Source: Hyperoodon ampullatus (taxonomy: Eukaryota; Chordata; Mammalia; Artiodactyla; Ziphiidae). Taken from it: a DNA stretch of 64,000 nucleotides. Position numbers and translations under genes: made by a program. This document shows positions 26,079-39,990 of this stretch, piece after piece. The notes beneath the pieces are model-generated. The model saw nothing but the letters and a program-made list of their open reading frames with translations. It had not been told where the DNA came from and made no database searches. The first letter of the stretch is position 1; every line of letters starts with the position of its first letter. The DNA lies in assembly GCA_949752795.1 (NCBI GenBank), contig CATKHW010000422.1, positions 1,364,001 through 1,428,000 on the forward strand. The letters are read 5' to 3'.

Positions 26079-27818
26079 GCCTGCTTAAGGGGGAAGGAGA
26101 GGTGGGGTGATGCATAAAACCAGAGTTTGATATAAGCACAGGTACCGTTCCAAAAACCAACTATGGAATAGACAAAACCTACACCTTCCTCAGTGAAAGG
26201 GACTCAAAACACCATATTTCCCGCAGAGGAATATATCTGACTAGTAGGAATATTAAAACCTATGTATTGATATGTCTCCGTAAGGGAAACAAGTGTGTCT
26301 AGTCTGGCATAAACATGGCAGCGAGAATCAGCTCAAACCCACTATAAAAAGGAATTTCAAAAACAAAACAAAAAAAACTGGGAAATTCTTTACAATTCCT
26401 TCAGGATATCTGATGAAACCTGGAATGACCCTATCTACAACGACAGCTGGATGTGGCATAAGGCTGGACACTTGTGACTGAGAGAATTGGTGAGATTGGT
26501 TGAGCAAATGCAGACCCTTTAATGCAATAATACATGGCACCCATTCCATGGGTCCCAACTCTCCAGGTTGAAGGGAATATTACTACAGTTATAACATGTA
26601 CGGGAAACCTAGAGAACGGACACACTGTGAATACGAAAGGTTTCTAAAACTCAACGAATAGTCCCTCTCCTGGTGCTCCGGTTTGACTTTCCATCTGCTT
26701 TACTATCAACCTCCCAACTTGGAGAGACAGCCCCTTTAACCTCCTGGTTCACACAGGATGCCAATTTGGCAGAGGATGAAATGGAAAAGGGAGAACCAAT
26801 GAGACAGTAGCTGTTAGGCATTTGGACGGGCACATATCACTGTAATTTCGCGGCAGGAAGAAGAATTAACCAAAGTCTCAGCCACCCACCGGGAACCAGT
26901 ATAGGTCCTGAACCAAAATTTTGGACTTGCGGTCAGCTCACGAAAAACGAGTTGAAAAATGGAGCTCAGGGGCACAGCAATTCACAAACTGGCCGAGTAA
27001 TAAAGGAAACGTATCGTCCAAAAATCTGTTGAGGGAAGGCAACGAGGCGGACTTGAAAGCGAGGCAGAATAGCAGGAAACAGATTTCAAGAGGTACGTTG
27101 GAATCGCCTTTAAAGCACAGGAAGAGGGGCACAACTTCTACAATGATGCCCTTGGCCAAAAAGGGCGTATGCGTTTTCTCCTGAATATATTCAGGAGAAA
27201 ACGCATACACCCTTTTTGGCCAAGCAAGCAAGTGGGCAATGCAAATCTGCACTACAAAGAAGTATCACTTCCCACCGGTCAAAAGGGACATCCACAAAAT
27301 GTGTAAAAACCAGAAAGGCAAGACAGGCCCTGGAGAACAGGGAGCCTTCTTATGCTGATTGGCGGGATGTAAATTGCCAACTGCCTCTCTGGAGGAGTGC
27401 ATTGTGTTCCCTAAAACAAGTAAAGAACAGAGCTACAGAGCCAAGGGCACTTCCAGTCTAGGGAATATAACTTGGGAAAACTGAAAATCAATAATACAGA
27501 GCCACCCCAAAATTTAGGGCTGCACTGCTTACAATGACCTCAACTTGGGTACACCTTAAATATCCCAGGAAATATAAAAATGGTTCAAAAAATTGTGGTA
27601 CTTACGTACGATGGAATATCCCTCAGCCATGAAATCAATGTCATAAGACCAGTAGCAGCAAAATGGGTGGATTCAGGTTCGTTGATTCTAAGGGAAATAA
27701 GTCACACAGAAAAAGAAACTTATCATAAGATATCACTTATGAAGATCCTGTAAACATGGCTAAAATTGAACTGAGTTAGGAAAGAGAACAGTGTCTCTCA
27801 TTTAGAAAACACTCTTAT
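26079..27818 (+). repeat. Satellite monomer M16, type C with private changes
   Basis: 1740 bp, because the A-run near 26371 has one extra A. A at 27209 replaces G of a CpG in the right palindrome arm (27151-27224). Otherwise matches M4, M8 and M20. Confidence 0.92.
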
Positions 27819-29557
27819 GCCTGCTTAAGGGGGAAGGAGAGGTGGGGTGATGCATACAACCAGAGTTTGATATAAGCACACGTACCGTTCCAAAAACCAA
27901 CTATGGAATAGACAAGACCTACACCTTCCTCAGTGAAAGGGACTCAGAACCCCATATTTCCCGCAGAGGAATATATCTGACTAGTAAGAATCTTAAAACC
28001 TATGTATTGATATGTCTCCGTAAGGGAATCAAGTGTGTCTAGACTGGCATAAACATGGCAGCGAGAATCAGCTCAAACCCACTATAAAAAGGAATTTCAA
28101 AAACAAAACAAAAAAACTGGGAAATTCTTTACAATTCCTTCAGGGTCTCTGATGAAACCTGGAATGACCCTATCTACAACGAGAGCTGGATGTGGCATAA
28201 GGAGGGACACTTGGGACTGAGAGGATTGGTGAGATTGGGTGAGCAAATGCAGGCCCTTTAAAGCACAAATGCTTGGCACCCATTCCATGAGTCCCAACTC
28301 TCCAGGTTGAAGGGAATATTACTACAGCTATAACATGTACCGGAAACCTAGAGAACGGACACACTGTGAATACGAAAGGTTTCTAAATATCAACGAATAG
28401 ACCCTATCCTGGTGCTCCGGTTTGACTTTCCATCTGCTTTACTATCAATCTCCCAACTTGGAGAGACAGCCCCTTTAACATCCTGGTTCGCACAGGTTTC
28501 CAATTTGGCAGAGGATGAAAGGGAAGAGGGAGAACCAATGATAGAGTAGCTCTTAGGCATTTGGACGGGCACATATCACTGTAATTTCCCGGCAGGAAGG
28601 AGTATTAACCAAAGTCTCAGCCACCCAACGGGAACCAGTATAGGTCCTGAACCAAAATTTTGGACTTGCGGTCAGCTCACCAAAAACGAGTTGAAAAAAG
28701 GAGCTCAGGGGCACAGCAATTCACAAACTGGCCGAGAAATAAAGGACAACTATCGTCCAAAAATCTATTGAGGGAAGGCAACGAGGTGGACTTGAAAGCG
28801 AGGCAGAATAGCAGGAAACAGATTTCAAGAGGTACGTTGGAATCGCCTTTAAAGCACAGGAAGAGAGGCACAACTTCGACAATGATGCACTTGGCCAAAA
28901 AGGGCGTATGCGTTTTCTCCTGAATATATTCAGGAGTAAATGCATACGCCCTTTTTGGCCAAGCAAGCAAGAGGGCAATGCAAATCTGCACTACAAAGAA
29001 GTATCACTTCCCACGGGTCAAAAGGGACATCCACAAAATGTGTAAAAACGAGAAAGGCAAGACAGGCCCTGGAGAACAGGGAGCCTTGTTATGCTGATGG
29101 GCGGGATGTAAATTGCCAACTGCCTCTCTGGAGGAGTGCCTTGTGTTCCCTAAAAGAAGTAAAGAACAGAGCTACAGAGCCAAGGGCACTTCCAGTCTAG
29201 GGAATATACCTTGGGAAAACTGAAAATCAATAAGACAGAGCCACCCCAAAATTTAGGGCTGCACTGCTTACAAGGACCTCAACTTGGATACACCTTAAGT
29301 ATCCCAGGAAATATAAAAATGGTTCAAAAAATTGTGGTACTTACGTACGATGGAATATCCCTCAACCATGAAATCAATGTCATAAGACCAGTAGCAGCAA
29401 AATGGGTGGATTCAGGTACGATGATACTAAGTGAAATAAGTCACACAGAAAAAGAAACTTATCATAAGATATCACTTATGAAGATCCTATAAACATGGCT
29501 ACACTTGAACTGAGTTAGGAAAGAGAACAGTGTCTCTCCTTTAGAAAACACTCTTAT
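27819..29557 (+). repeat. Satellite monomer M17, type K1
   Basis: Equivalent to M5 and M9. Palindrome 28890-28963, two mismatches. Confidence 0.92.
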
Positions 29558-31296
29558 GCCTGCTTAAGGGGGAAGGAGAGGTGGGGTGATGCATACAACC
29601 AGAGTTTGATATAAGCACACGTACCGTTCCAAAAACCAACTATGGCATAGACAAGACCTACACCTTCCTCAGTGAAAGGGACTCAGAACCCCATATTTCC
29701 CGCAGAGGAATATATCTGACTAGTAAGAATCTTAAAACCTATGTATTGATATGTCTCCGTAAGGGAATCAAGTGTGTCTAGACTGGCATAAACATGGCAG
29801 CGAGAATCAGCTCAAACCCACTATAAAAAGGAATTTCAAAAACAAAACAAAAAAACTGGGAAATTCTTTACAATTCCTTCAGGGTCTCTGATGAAACCTG
29901 GAATGACCCTATCTACAACGAGAGCTGGATGTGGCATAAGGAGGGACACTTGGGACTGAGAGTATTGGTGAGATTGGGTGAGCAAATGCAGACCCTTTAA
30001 AGCACAAATGCTTGGCACCCATTCCATGAGTCCCAACTCTCCAGGTTGAAGGGAATATTACTACAGCTATAACATGTACGGGAAACCTAGAGAACGGACA
30101 CACTGTGAATACGAAAGGTTTCTAAATCTCAACGAATAGACCCTATCCTGGTGCTCCGGTTTGACTTTCCATCTGCTTTACTATCAATCTCCCAACTTGG
30201 AGAGACAGCCCCTTTAACATCCTGGTTCGCACAGGTTTCCAATTTGGCAGAGGATGAAAGGGAAGAGGGAGAACCAATGATAGAGTAGCTCTTAGGCATT
30301 TGGACGGGCACATATCACTGTAATTTCCCGGCAGGAAGGAGTATTAACCAAAGTCTCAGCCACCCACCGGGAACCAGTATAGGTCCTGAACCAAAATTTT
30401 GGACTTGCGGTCAGCTCACCAAAAACGAGTTGAAAAAAGGAGCTCAGGGGCACAGCAATTCACAAACTGGCCGAGAAATAAAGGACAACTATCGTCCAAA
30501 AATCTATTGAGGGAAGGCAACGAGGTGGACTTGAAAGCGAGGCAGAATAGCAGGAAACAGATTTCAAGAGGTACGTTGGAATCGCCTTTAAAGCACAGGA
30601 AGAGAGGCACAACTTCGACAATGATGCACTTGGCCAAAAAGGGCGTATGCGTTTTCTCCTGAATATATTCAGGAGAAAATGCATACGCCCTTTTTGGCCA
30701 AGCAAGCAAGAGGGCAATGCAAATCTGCACTACAAAGAAGCATCACTTTCCACCGGTCAAAAGGGACATCCACAAAATGTGTAAAAACGAGAAAGGCAAG
30801 ACAGGCCCTGGAGAACAGGGAGCCTTGTTATGCTGATGGGCGGGATGTAAATTGCCAACTGCCTCTCTGGAGGAGTGCCTTGTGTTCCCTAAAAGAAGTA
30901 AAGAACAGAGCTACAGAGCCAAGGGCACTTCCAGTCTAGGGAATATACCTTGGGAAAACTGAAAATCAATAAGACAGAGCCACCCCAAAATTTAGGGCTG
31001 CACTGCTTACAAGGACCTCAACTTGGATACACCTTAAGTATCCCAGGAAATATAAAAATGGTTCAAAAAATTGTGGTACTTACGTACGATGGAATATCCC
31101 TCAACCATGAAATCAATGTCATAAGACCAGTAGCAGCAAAATGGGTGGATTCAGGTACGATGATACTAAGTGAAATAAGTCACACAGAAAAAGAAACTTA
31201 TCATAAGATATCACTTATGAAGATCCTATAAACATGGCTACACTTGAACTGAGTTAGGAAAGAGAACAGTGTCTCTCCTTTAGAAAACACTCTTAT
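29558..31296 (+). repeat. Satellite monomer M18, type K2
   Basis: Equivalent to M6 and M10. Palindrome 30629-30702, one mismatch. Confidence 0.92.
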
Positions 31297-33034
31297 GCCT
31301 GCTTAAGGGGGAAGGAGAGGTGGGGTGATGCATACAACCAGAGTTTGATATAAGCACACGTACCGTTCCAAAAACCAACTATGGCATAGACAAGACCTAC
31401 ACCTTCCTCAGTGAAAGGGACTCAGAACCCCATATTTCCCGCAGAGGAATATATCTGACTAGTAAGAATCTTAAAACCTATGTATTGATATGTCTCTGTA
31501 AGGGAATCAAGTGTGTCTAGACTGGCATAAACATGGCAGCGAGAATCAGCTCAAACCCACTATAAAAAGGAATTTCAAAAACAAAACAAAAAAACTGGGA
31601 AATTCTTTACAATTCCTTCAGGGTCCCTGATGAAACCTGGAATACCCTATCTACAATGACAGCTGGATGTGGCATAAGGAGGGACACTTGGGACTGAGAG
31701 TATTGGTGAGATTGGGTGAGCAAATGCAGACCCTTTAAATCACAAATGCCTGGCACCCATTCCATGGGCCCCAACTCTCCAGGTTGAAGTAAATATTACT
31801 CCAGCTATAACATGTACGGGAAACCTAGAGAACGGACACACTGTGAATACGAAAGGTTTCTAAAACTCAACGAATAGTCCCTCTCCTGGTGCTCCGCTTT
31901 GACTTTCCATCTGCTTTACTATCAACCTCCCAACTTGGAGAGACAGCCCCTTTAACCTCCTGGTTCGCACAGGTTTCCAATTTGGCAGAGGATGAATGGG
32001 AAGAGGGAGAACCAATGAGAGAGTAGCTGTTAGTCATTTGGACGGGCACATATCACTGTAATTTCCCGGCAGGAAGAAGAATTAACCAAAGTCTCAGCCA
32101 CCTACCGGGAACCAGTATAGGTCCTGAACCAAAATTTTGGACTTGCGGTCAGCTCACCAAAAACGAGTTGAAAAATGGAGCTCAGGGGCACAGCAATTCA
32201 CAAACTGGCCGAGTAATAAAGGACAACTATCGTCCAAAAATCTGTTGAGGAAAGGCAACGAGGTGGACTTGAAAGCGAGGCAGAATAGCAGGAAACGGAT
32301 TCCAAGAGGTACGTTGGAATCGCCTTTAAAGCACAGGAAGAGGGGCACAACTTCGACAATGATGCACTTGGCCAAAAAGGGCGTATGCGTTTTCTCCTGA
32401 ATATATTCAGGAGAAAACGCATACGCCCTTTTTGGCCAAGCAAGCAAGCGGGCAATGCAAATCTGCACTACAAAGAAGTATCACTTCCCACCGGTCAAAA
32501 GGGACATCCACAAAATGTGTAAAAACCAGAAAGGCAAGACAGGCCCTGGAGAACAGGGAGCCTTGTTATGCTGATGGGCGGGATGTAAATTGCCAACTGC
32601 CACTCTGGAGGAGTGCATTGTGTTCCCTAAAACAAGTAAACAACAGAGCTACAGAGCCAAGGGCACTTCCAGTCTAGGGAATATACCTTGGGAAAACTGA
32701 AAATCAATAAGACAGAGAGACCCCAAAATTTAGGGCTGCACTTCTTACAAGGACCTCAAGTTGGATACACATTAAGTATCCCAGGAAATATAAAAATGTT
32801 TCAAAAAATTGTGGTACTTACATACGATGGAATATCCCTCAGCCATGAAATCAATGTCATAAGATCAGTAGCAGCAAAATGGGTGGATTCAGGTACGATG
32901 ATTCTAAGTGAAATAAGTCACACAGAAAAAGAAACTTATCATAAGATATCACTTATGAAGATCCTATAAACTTGGCTACACTTGAACTGAGTTAGGAAAG
33001 AGAACAGTGTCTCACATTTAGAAAACACACTTAT
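31297..33034 (+). repeat. Satellite monomer M19, K2'/T hybrid
   Basis: Same hybrid as M7 and M15 (T at 31497, T-type from 31626). Perfect palindrome 32367-32440. Confidence 0.92.
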
Positions 33035-34773
33035 GCCTGCTTAAGGGGGAAGGAGAGGTGGGGTGATGCATAAAACCAGAGTTTGATATAAGCACAGGTA
33101 CCGTTCCAAAAACCAACTATGGAATAGACAAAACCTACACCTTCCTCAGTGAAAGGGACTCAAAACACCATATTTCCCGCAGAGGAATATATCTGACTAG
33201 TAGGAATATTAAAACCTATGTATTGATATGTCTCCGTAAGGGAAACAAGTGTGTCTAGTCTGGCATAAACATGGCAGCGAGAATCAGCTCAAACCCACTA
33301 TAAAAAGGAATTTCAAAAACAAAACAAAAAAACTGGGAAATTCTTTACAATTCCTTCAGGATATCTGATGAAACCTGGAATGACCCTATCTACAACGACA
33401 GCTGGATGTGGCATAAGGCTGGACACTTGTGACTGAGAGAATTGGTGAGATTGGTTGAGCAAATGCAGACCCTTTAATGCAATAATACATGGCACCCATT
33501 CCATGGGTCCCAACTCTCCAGGTTGAAGGGAATATTACTACAGTTATAACATGTACGGGAAACCTAGAGAACGGACACACTGTGAATACGAAAGGTTTCT
33601 AAAACTCAACGAATAGTCCCTCTCCTGGTGCTCCGGTTTGACTTTCCATCTGCTTTACTATCAACCTCCCAACTTGGAGAGACAGCCCCTTTAACCTCCT
33701 GGTTCACACAGGATGCCAATTTGGCAGAGGATGAAATGGAAAAGGGAGAACCAATGAGACAGTAGCTGTTAGGCATTTGGACGGGCACATATCACTGTAA
33801 TTTCGCGGCAGGAAGAAGAATTAACCAAAGTCTCAGCCACCCACCGGGAACCAGTATAGGTCCTGAACCAAAATTTTGGACTTGCGGTCAGCTCACGAAA
33901 AACGAGTTGAAAAATGGAGCTCAGGGGCACAGCAATTCACAAACTGGCCGAGTAATAAAGGAAACGTATCGTCCAAAAATCTGTTGAGGGAAGGCAACGA
34001 GGCGGACTTGAAAGCGAGGCAGAATAGCAGGAAACAGATTTCAAGAGGTACGTTGGAATCGCCTTTAAAGCACAGGAAGAGGGGCACAACTTCTACAATG
34101 ATGCCCTTGGCCAAAAAGGGCGTATGCGTTTTCTCCTGAATATATTCAGGAGAAAACGCATACGCCCTTTTTGGCCAAGCAAGCAAGTGGGCAATGCAAA
34201 TCTGCACTACAAAGAAGTATCACTTCCCACCGGTCAAAAGGGACATCCACAAAATGTGTAAAAACCAGAAAGGCAAGACAGGCCCTGGAGAACAGGGAGC
34301 CTTCTTATGCTGATTGGCGGGATGTAAATTGCCAACTGCCTCTCTGGAGGAGTGCATTGTGTTCCCTAAAACAAGTAAAGAACAGAGCTACAGAGCCAAG
34401 GGCACTTCCAGTCTAGGGAATATAACTTGGGAAAACTGAAAATCAATAATACAGAGCCACCCCAAAATTTAGGGCTGCACTGCTTACAATGACCTCAACT
34501 TGGGTACACCTTAAATATCCCAGGAAATATAAAAATGGTTCAAAAAATTGTGGTACTTACGTACGATGGAATATCCCTCAGCCATGAAATCAATGTCATA
34601 AGACCAGTAGCAGCAAAATGGGTGGATTCAGGTTCGTTGATTCTAAGGGAAATAAGTCACACAGAAAAAGAAACTTATCATAAGATATCACTTATGAAGA
34701 TCCTGTAAACATGGCTAAAATTGAACTGAGTTAGGAAAGAGAACAGTGTCTCTCATTTAGAAAACACTCTTAT
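33035..34773 (+). repeat. Satellite monomer M20, type C
   Basis: Equivalent to M4 and M8, without the two private changes of M16. Perfect palindrome 34106-34179. Confidence 0.92.
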
Positions 34774-36512
34774 GCCTGCTTAAGGGGGAAGGAGAGGTGG
34801 GGTGATGCATACAACCAGAGTTTGATATAAGCACACGTACCGTTCCAAAAACCAACTATGGAATAGACAAGACCTACACCTTCCTCAGTGAAAGGGACTC
34901 AGAACCCCATATTTCCCGCAGAGGAATATATCTGACTAGTAAGAATCTTAAAACCTATGTATTGATATGTCTCCGTAAGGGAATCAAGTGTGTCTAGACT
35001 GGCATAAACATGGCAGCGAGAATCAGCTCAAACCCACTATAAAAAGGAATTTCAAAAACAAAACAAAAAAACTGGGAAATTCTTTACAATTCCTTCAGGG
35101 TCTCTGATGAAACCTGGAATGACCCTATCTACAACGAGAGCTGGATGTGGCATAAGGAGGGACACTTGGGACTGAGAGGATTGGTGAGATTGGGTGAGCA
35201 AATGCAGGCCCTTTAAAGCACAAATGCTTGGCACCCATTCCATGAGTCCCAACTCTCCAGGTTGAAGGGAATATTACTACAGCTATAACATGTACCGGAA
35301 ACCTAGAGAACGGACACACTGTGAATACGAAAGGTTTCTAAATATCAACGAATAGACCCTATCCTGGTGCTCCGGTTTGACTTTCCATCTGCTTTACTAT
35401 CAATCTCCCAACTTGGAGAGACAGCCCCTTTAACATCCTGGTTCGCACAGGTTTCCAATTTGGCAGAGGATGAAAGGGAAGAGGGAGAACCAATGATAGA
35501 GTAGCTCTTAGGCATTTGGACGGGCACATATCACTGTAATTTCCCGGCAGGAAGGAGTATTAACCAAAGTCTCAGCCACCCAACGGGAACCAGTATAGGT
35601 CCTGAACCAAAATTTTGGACTTGCGGTCAGCTCACCAAAAACGAGTTGAAAAAAGGAGCTCAGGGGCACAGCAATTCACAAACTGGCCGAGAAATAAAGG
35701 ACAACTATCGTCCAAAAATCTATTGAGGGAAGGCAACGAGGTGGACTTGAAAGCGAGGCAGAATAGCAGGAAACAGATTTCAAGAGGTACGTTGGAATCG
35801 CCTTTAAAGCACAGGAAGAGAGGCACAACTTCGACAATGATGCACTTGGCCAAAAAGGGCGTATGCGTTTTCTCCTGAATATATTCAGGAGTAAATGCAT
35901 ACGCCCTTTTTGGCCAAGCAAGCAAGAGGGCAATGCAAATCTGCACTACAAAGAAGTATCACTTCCCACGGGTCAAAAGGGACATCCACAAAATGTGTAA
36001 AAACGAGAAAGGCAAGACAGGCCCTGGAGAACAGGGAGCCTTGTTATGCTGATGGGCGGGATGTAAATTGCCAACTGCCTCTCTGGAGGAGTGCCTTGTG
36101 TTCCCTAAAAGAAGTAAAGAACAGAGCTACAGAGCCAAGGGCACTTCCAGTCTAGGGAATATACCTTGGGAAAACTGAAAATCAATAAGACAGAGCCACC
36201 CCAAAATTTAGGGCTGCACTGCTTACAAGGACCTCAACTTGGATACACCTTAAGTATCCCAGGAAATATAAAAATGGTTCAAAAAATTGTGGTACTTACG
36301 TACGATGGAATATCCCTCAACCATGAAATCAATGTCATAAGACCAGTAGCAGCAAAATGGGTGGATTCAGGTACGATGATACTAAGTGAAATAAGTCACA
36401 CAGAAAAAGAAACTTATCATAAGATATCACTTATGAAGATCCTATAAACATGGCTACACTTGAACTGAGTTAGGAAAGAGAACAGTGTCTCTCCTTTAGA
36501 AAACACTCTTAT
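34774..36512 (+). repeat. Satellite monomer M21, type K1
   Basis: Equivalent to M5, M9 and M17. Palindrome 35845-35918, two mismatches. Confidence 0.92.
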
Positions 36513-38251
36513 GCCTGCTTAAGGGGGAAGGAGAGGTGGGGTGATGCATACAACCAGAGTTTGATATAAGCACACGTACCGTTCCAAAAACCAACTATGG
36601 CATAGACAAGACCTACACCTTCCTCAGTGAAAGGGACTCAGAACCCCATATTTCCCGCAGAGGAATATATCTGACTAGTAAGAATCTTAAAACCTATGTA
36701 TTGATATGTCTCCGTAAGGGAATCAAGTGTGTCTAGACTGGCATAAACATGGCAGCGAGAATCAGCTCAAACCCACTATAAAAAGGAATTTCAAAAACAA
36801 AACAAAAAAACTGGGAAATTCTTTACAATTCCTTCAGGGTCTCTGATGAAACCTGGAATGACCCTATCTACAACGAGAGCTGGATGTGGCATAAGGAGGG
36901 ACACTTGGGACTGAGAGTATTGGTGAGATTGGGTGAGCAAATGCAGACCCTTTAAAGCACAAATGCTTGGCACCCATTCCATGAGTCCCAACTCTCCAGG
37001 TTGAAGGGAATATTACTACAGCTATAACATGTACGGGAAACCTAGAGAACGGACACACTGTGAATACGAAAGGTTTCTAAATCTCAACGAATAGACCCTA
37101 TCCTGGTGCTCCGGTTTGACTTTCCATCTGCTTTACTATCAATCTCCCAACTTGGAGAGACAGCCCCTTTAACATCCTGGTTCGCACAGGTTTCCAATTT
37201 GGCAGAGGATGAAAGGGAAGAGGGAGAACCAATGATAGAGTAGCTCTTAGGCATTTGGACGGGCACATATCACTGTAATTTCCCGGCAGGAAGGAGTATT
37301 AACCAAAGTCTCAGCCACCCACCGGGAACCAGTATAGGTCCTGAACCAAAATTTTGGACTTGCGGTCAGCTCACCAAAAACGAGTTGAAAAAAGGAGCTC
37401 AGGGGCACAGCAATTCACAAACTGGCCGAGAAATAAAGGACAACTATCGTCCAAAAATCTATTGAGGGAAGGCAACGAGGTGGACTTGAAAGCGAGGCAG
37501 AATAGCAGGAAACAGATTTCAAGAGGTACGTTGGAATCGCCTTTAAAGCACAGGAAGAGAGGCACAACTTCGACAATGATGCACTTGGCCAAAAAGGGCG
37601 TATGCGTTTTCTCCTGAATATATTCAGGAGAAAATGCATACGCCCTTTTTGGCCAAGCAAGCAAGAGGGCAATGCAAATCTGCACTACAAAGAAGCATCA
37701 CTTTCCACCGGTCAAAAGGGACATCCACAAAATGTGTAAAAACGAGAAAGGCAAGACAGGCCCTGGAGAACAGGGAGCCTTGTTATGCTGATGGGCGGGA
37801 TGTAAATTGCCAACTGCCTCTCTGGAGGAGTGCCTTGTGTTCCCTAAAAGAAGTAAAGAACAGAGCTACAGAGCCAAGGGCACTTCCAGTCTAGGGAATA
37901 TACCTTGGGAAAACTGAAAATCAATAAGACAGAGCCACCCCAAAATTTAGGGCTGCACTGCTTACAAGGACCTCAACTTGGATACACCTTAAGTATCCCA
38001 GGAAATATAAAAATGGTTCAAAAAATTGTGGTACTTACGTACGATGGAATATCCCTCAACCATGAAATCAATGTCATAAGACCAGTAGCAGCAAAATGGG
38101 TGGATTCAGGTACGATGATACTAAGTGAAATAAGTCACACAGAAAAAGAAACTTATCATAAGATATCACTTATGAAGATCCTATAAACATGGCTACACTT
38201 GAACTGAGTTAGGAAAGAGAACAGTGTCTCTCCTTTAGAAAACACTCTTAT
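36513..38251 (+). repeat. Satellite monomer M22, type K2
   Basis: Equivalent to M10, and likewise followed by K2'. Palindrome 37584-37657, one mismatch. Confidence 0.92.
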
Positions 38252-39990
38252 GCCTGCTTAAGGGGGAAGGAGAGGTGGGGTGATGCATACAACCAGAGTT
38301 TGATATAAGCACACGTACCGTTCCAAAAACCAACTATGGCATAGACAAGACCTACACCTTCCTCAGTGAAAGGGACTCAGAACCCCATATTTCCCGCAGA
38401 GGAATATATCTGACTAGTAAGAATCTTAAAACCTATGTATTGATATGTCTCTGTAAGGGAATCAAGTGTGTCTAGACTGGCATAAACATGGCAGCGAGAA
38501 TCAGCTCAAACCCACTATAAAAAGGAATTTCAAAAACAAAACAAAAAAACTGGGAAATTCTTTACAATTCCTTCAGGGTCTCTGATGAAACCTGGAATGA
38601 CCCTATCTACAACGAGAGCTGGATGTGGCATAAGGAGGGACACTTGGGACTGAGAGTATTGGTGAGATTGGGTGAGCAAATGCAGACCCTTTAAAGCACA
38701 AATGCTTGGCACCCATTCCATGAGTCCCAACTCTCCAGGTTGAAGGGAATATTACTACAGCTATAACATGTACGGGAAACCTAGAGAACGGACACACTGT
38801 GAATACGAAAGGTTTCTAAATCTCAACGAATAGACCCTATCCTGGTGCTCCGGTTTGACTTTCCATCTGCTTTACTATCAATCTCCCAACTTGGAGAGAC
38901 AGCCCCTTTAACATCCTGGTTCGCACAGGTTTCCAATTTGGCAGAGGATGAAAGGGAAGAGGGAGAACCAATGATAGAGTAGCTCTTAGGCATTTGGACG
39001 GGCACATATCACTGTAATTTCCCGGCAGGAAGGAGTATTAACCAAAGTCTCAGCCACCCACCGGGAACCAGTATAGGTCCTGAACCAAAATTTTGGACTT
39101 GCGGTCAGCTCACCAAAAACGAGTTGAAAAAAGGAGCTCAGGGGCACAGCAATTCACAAACTGGCCGAGAAATAAAGGACAACTATCGTCCAAAAATCTA
39201 TTGAGGGAAGGCAACGAGGTGGACTTGAAAGCGAGGCAGAATAGCAGGAAACAGATTTCAAGAGGTACGTTGGAATCGCCTTTAAAGCACAGGAAGAGAG
39301 GCACAACTTCGACAATGATGCACTTGGCCAAAAAGGGCGTATGCGTTTTCTCCTGAATATATTCAGGAGAAAATGCATACGCCCTTTTTGGCCAAGCAAG
39401 CAAGAGGGCAATGCAAATCTGCACTACAAAGAAGCATCACTTTCCACCGGTCAAAAGGGACATCCACAAAATGTGTAAAAACGAGAAAGGCAAGACAGGC
39501 CCTGGAGAACAGGGAGCCTTGTTATGCTGATGGGCGGGATGTAAATTGCCAACTGCCTCTCTGGAGGAGTGCCTTGTGTTCCCTAAAAGAAGTAAAGAAC
39601 AGAGCTACAGAGCCAAGGGCACTTCCATTCTAGGGAATATACCTTGGGAAAACTGAAAATCAATAAGACAGAGCCACCCCAAAATTTAGGGCTGCACTGC
39701 TTACAAGGACCTCAACTTGGATACACCTTAAGTATCCCAGGAAATATAAAAATGGTTCAAAAAATTGTGGTACTTACGTACGATGGAATATCGCTCAGCC
39801 ATGAAATCAATGTCATAAGACCAGTAGCAGCAAAATGGGTGGATTCAGGTACGATGATACTAAGTGAAATAAGTCACACAGAAAAAGAAACTTATCATAA
39901 GATATCACTTATGAAGATCCTATAAACATGGCTACACTTGAACTGAGTTAGGAAAGAGAACAGGGTCTCTCATTTAGAAAACACTCTTAT
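38252..39990 (+). repeat. Satellite monomer M23, type K2'
   Basis: Equivalent to M11 at an offset of 20866 (T at 38452, ttccattctaggg, tcgctcagcc). Palindrome 39323-39396, one mismatch. Confidence 0.92.

Larger units (their letters stand above)
24670..31625 (+). repeat. 4-monomer higher-order repeat, copy 3
   Basis: 6956 bp; the extra base is the added A in M16 near 26371. Otherwise follows copies 1 and 2. Confidence 0.88.
31626..38580 (+). repeat. 4-monomer higher-order repeat, copy 4
   Basis: 6955 bp, followed by full K2' in M23 just as copy 2 is followed by M11. Confidence 0.88.
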
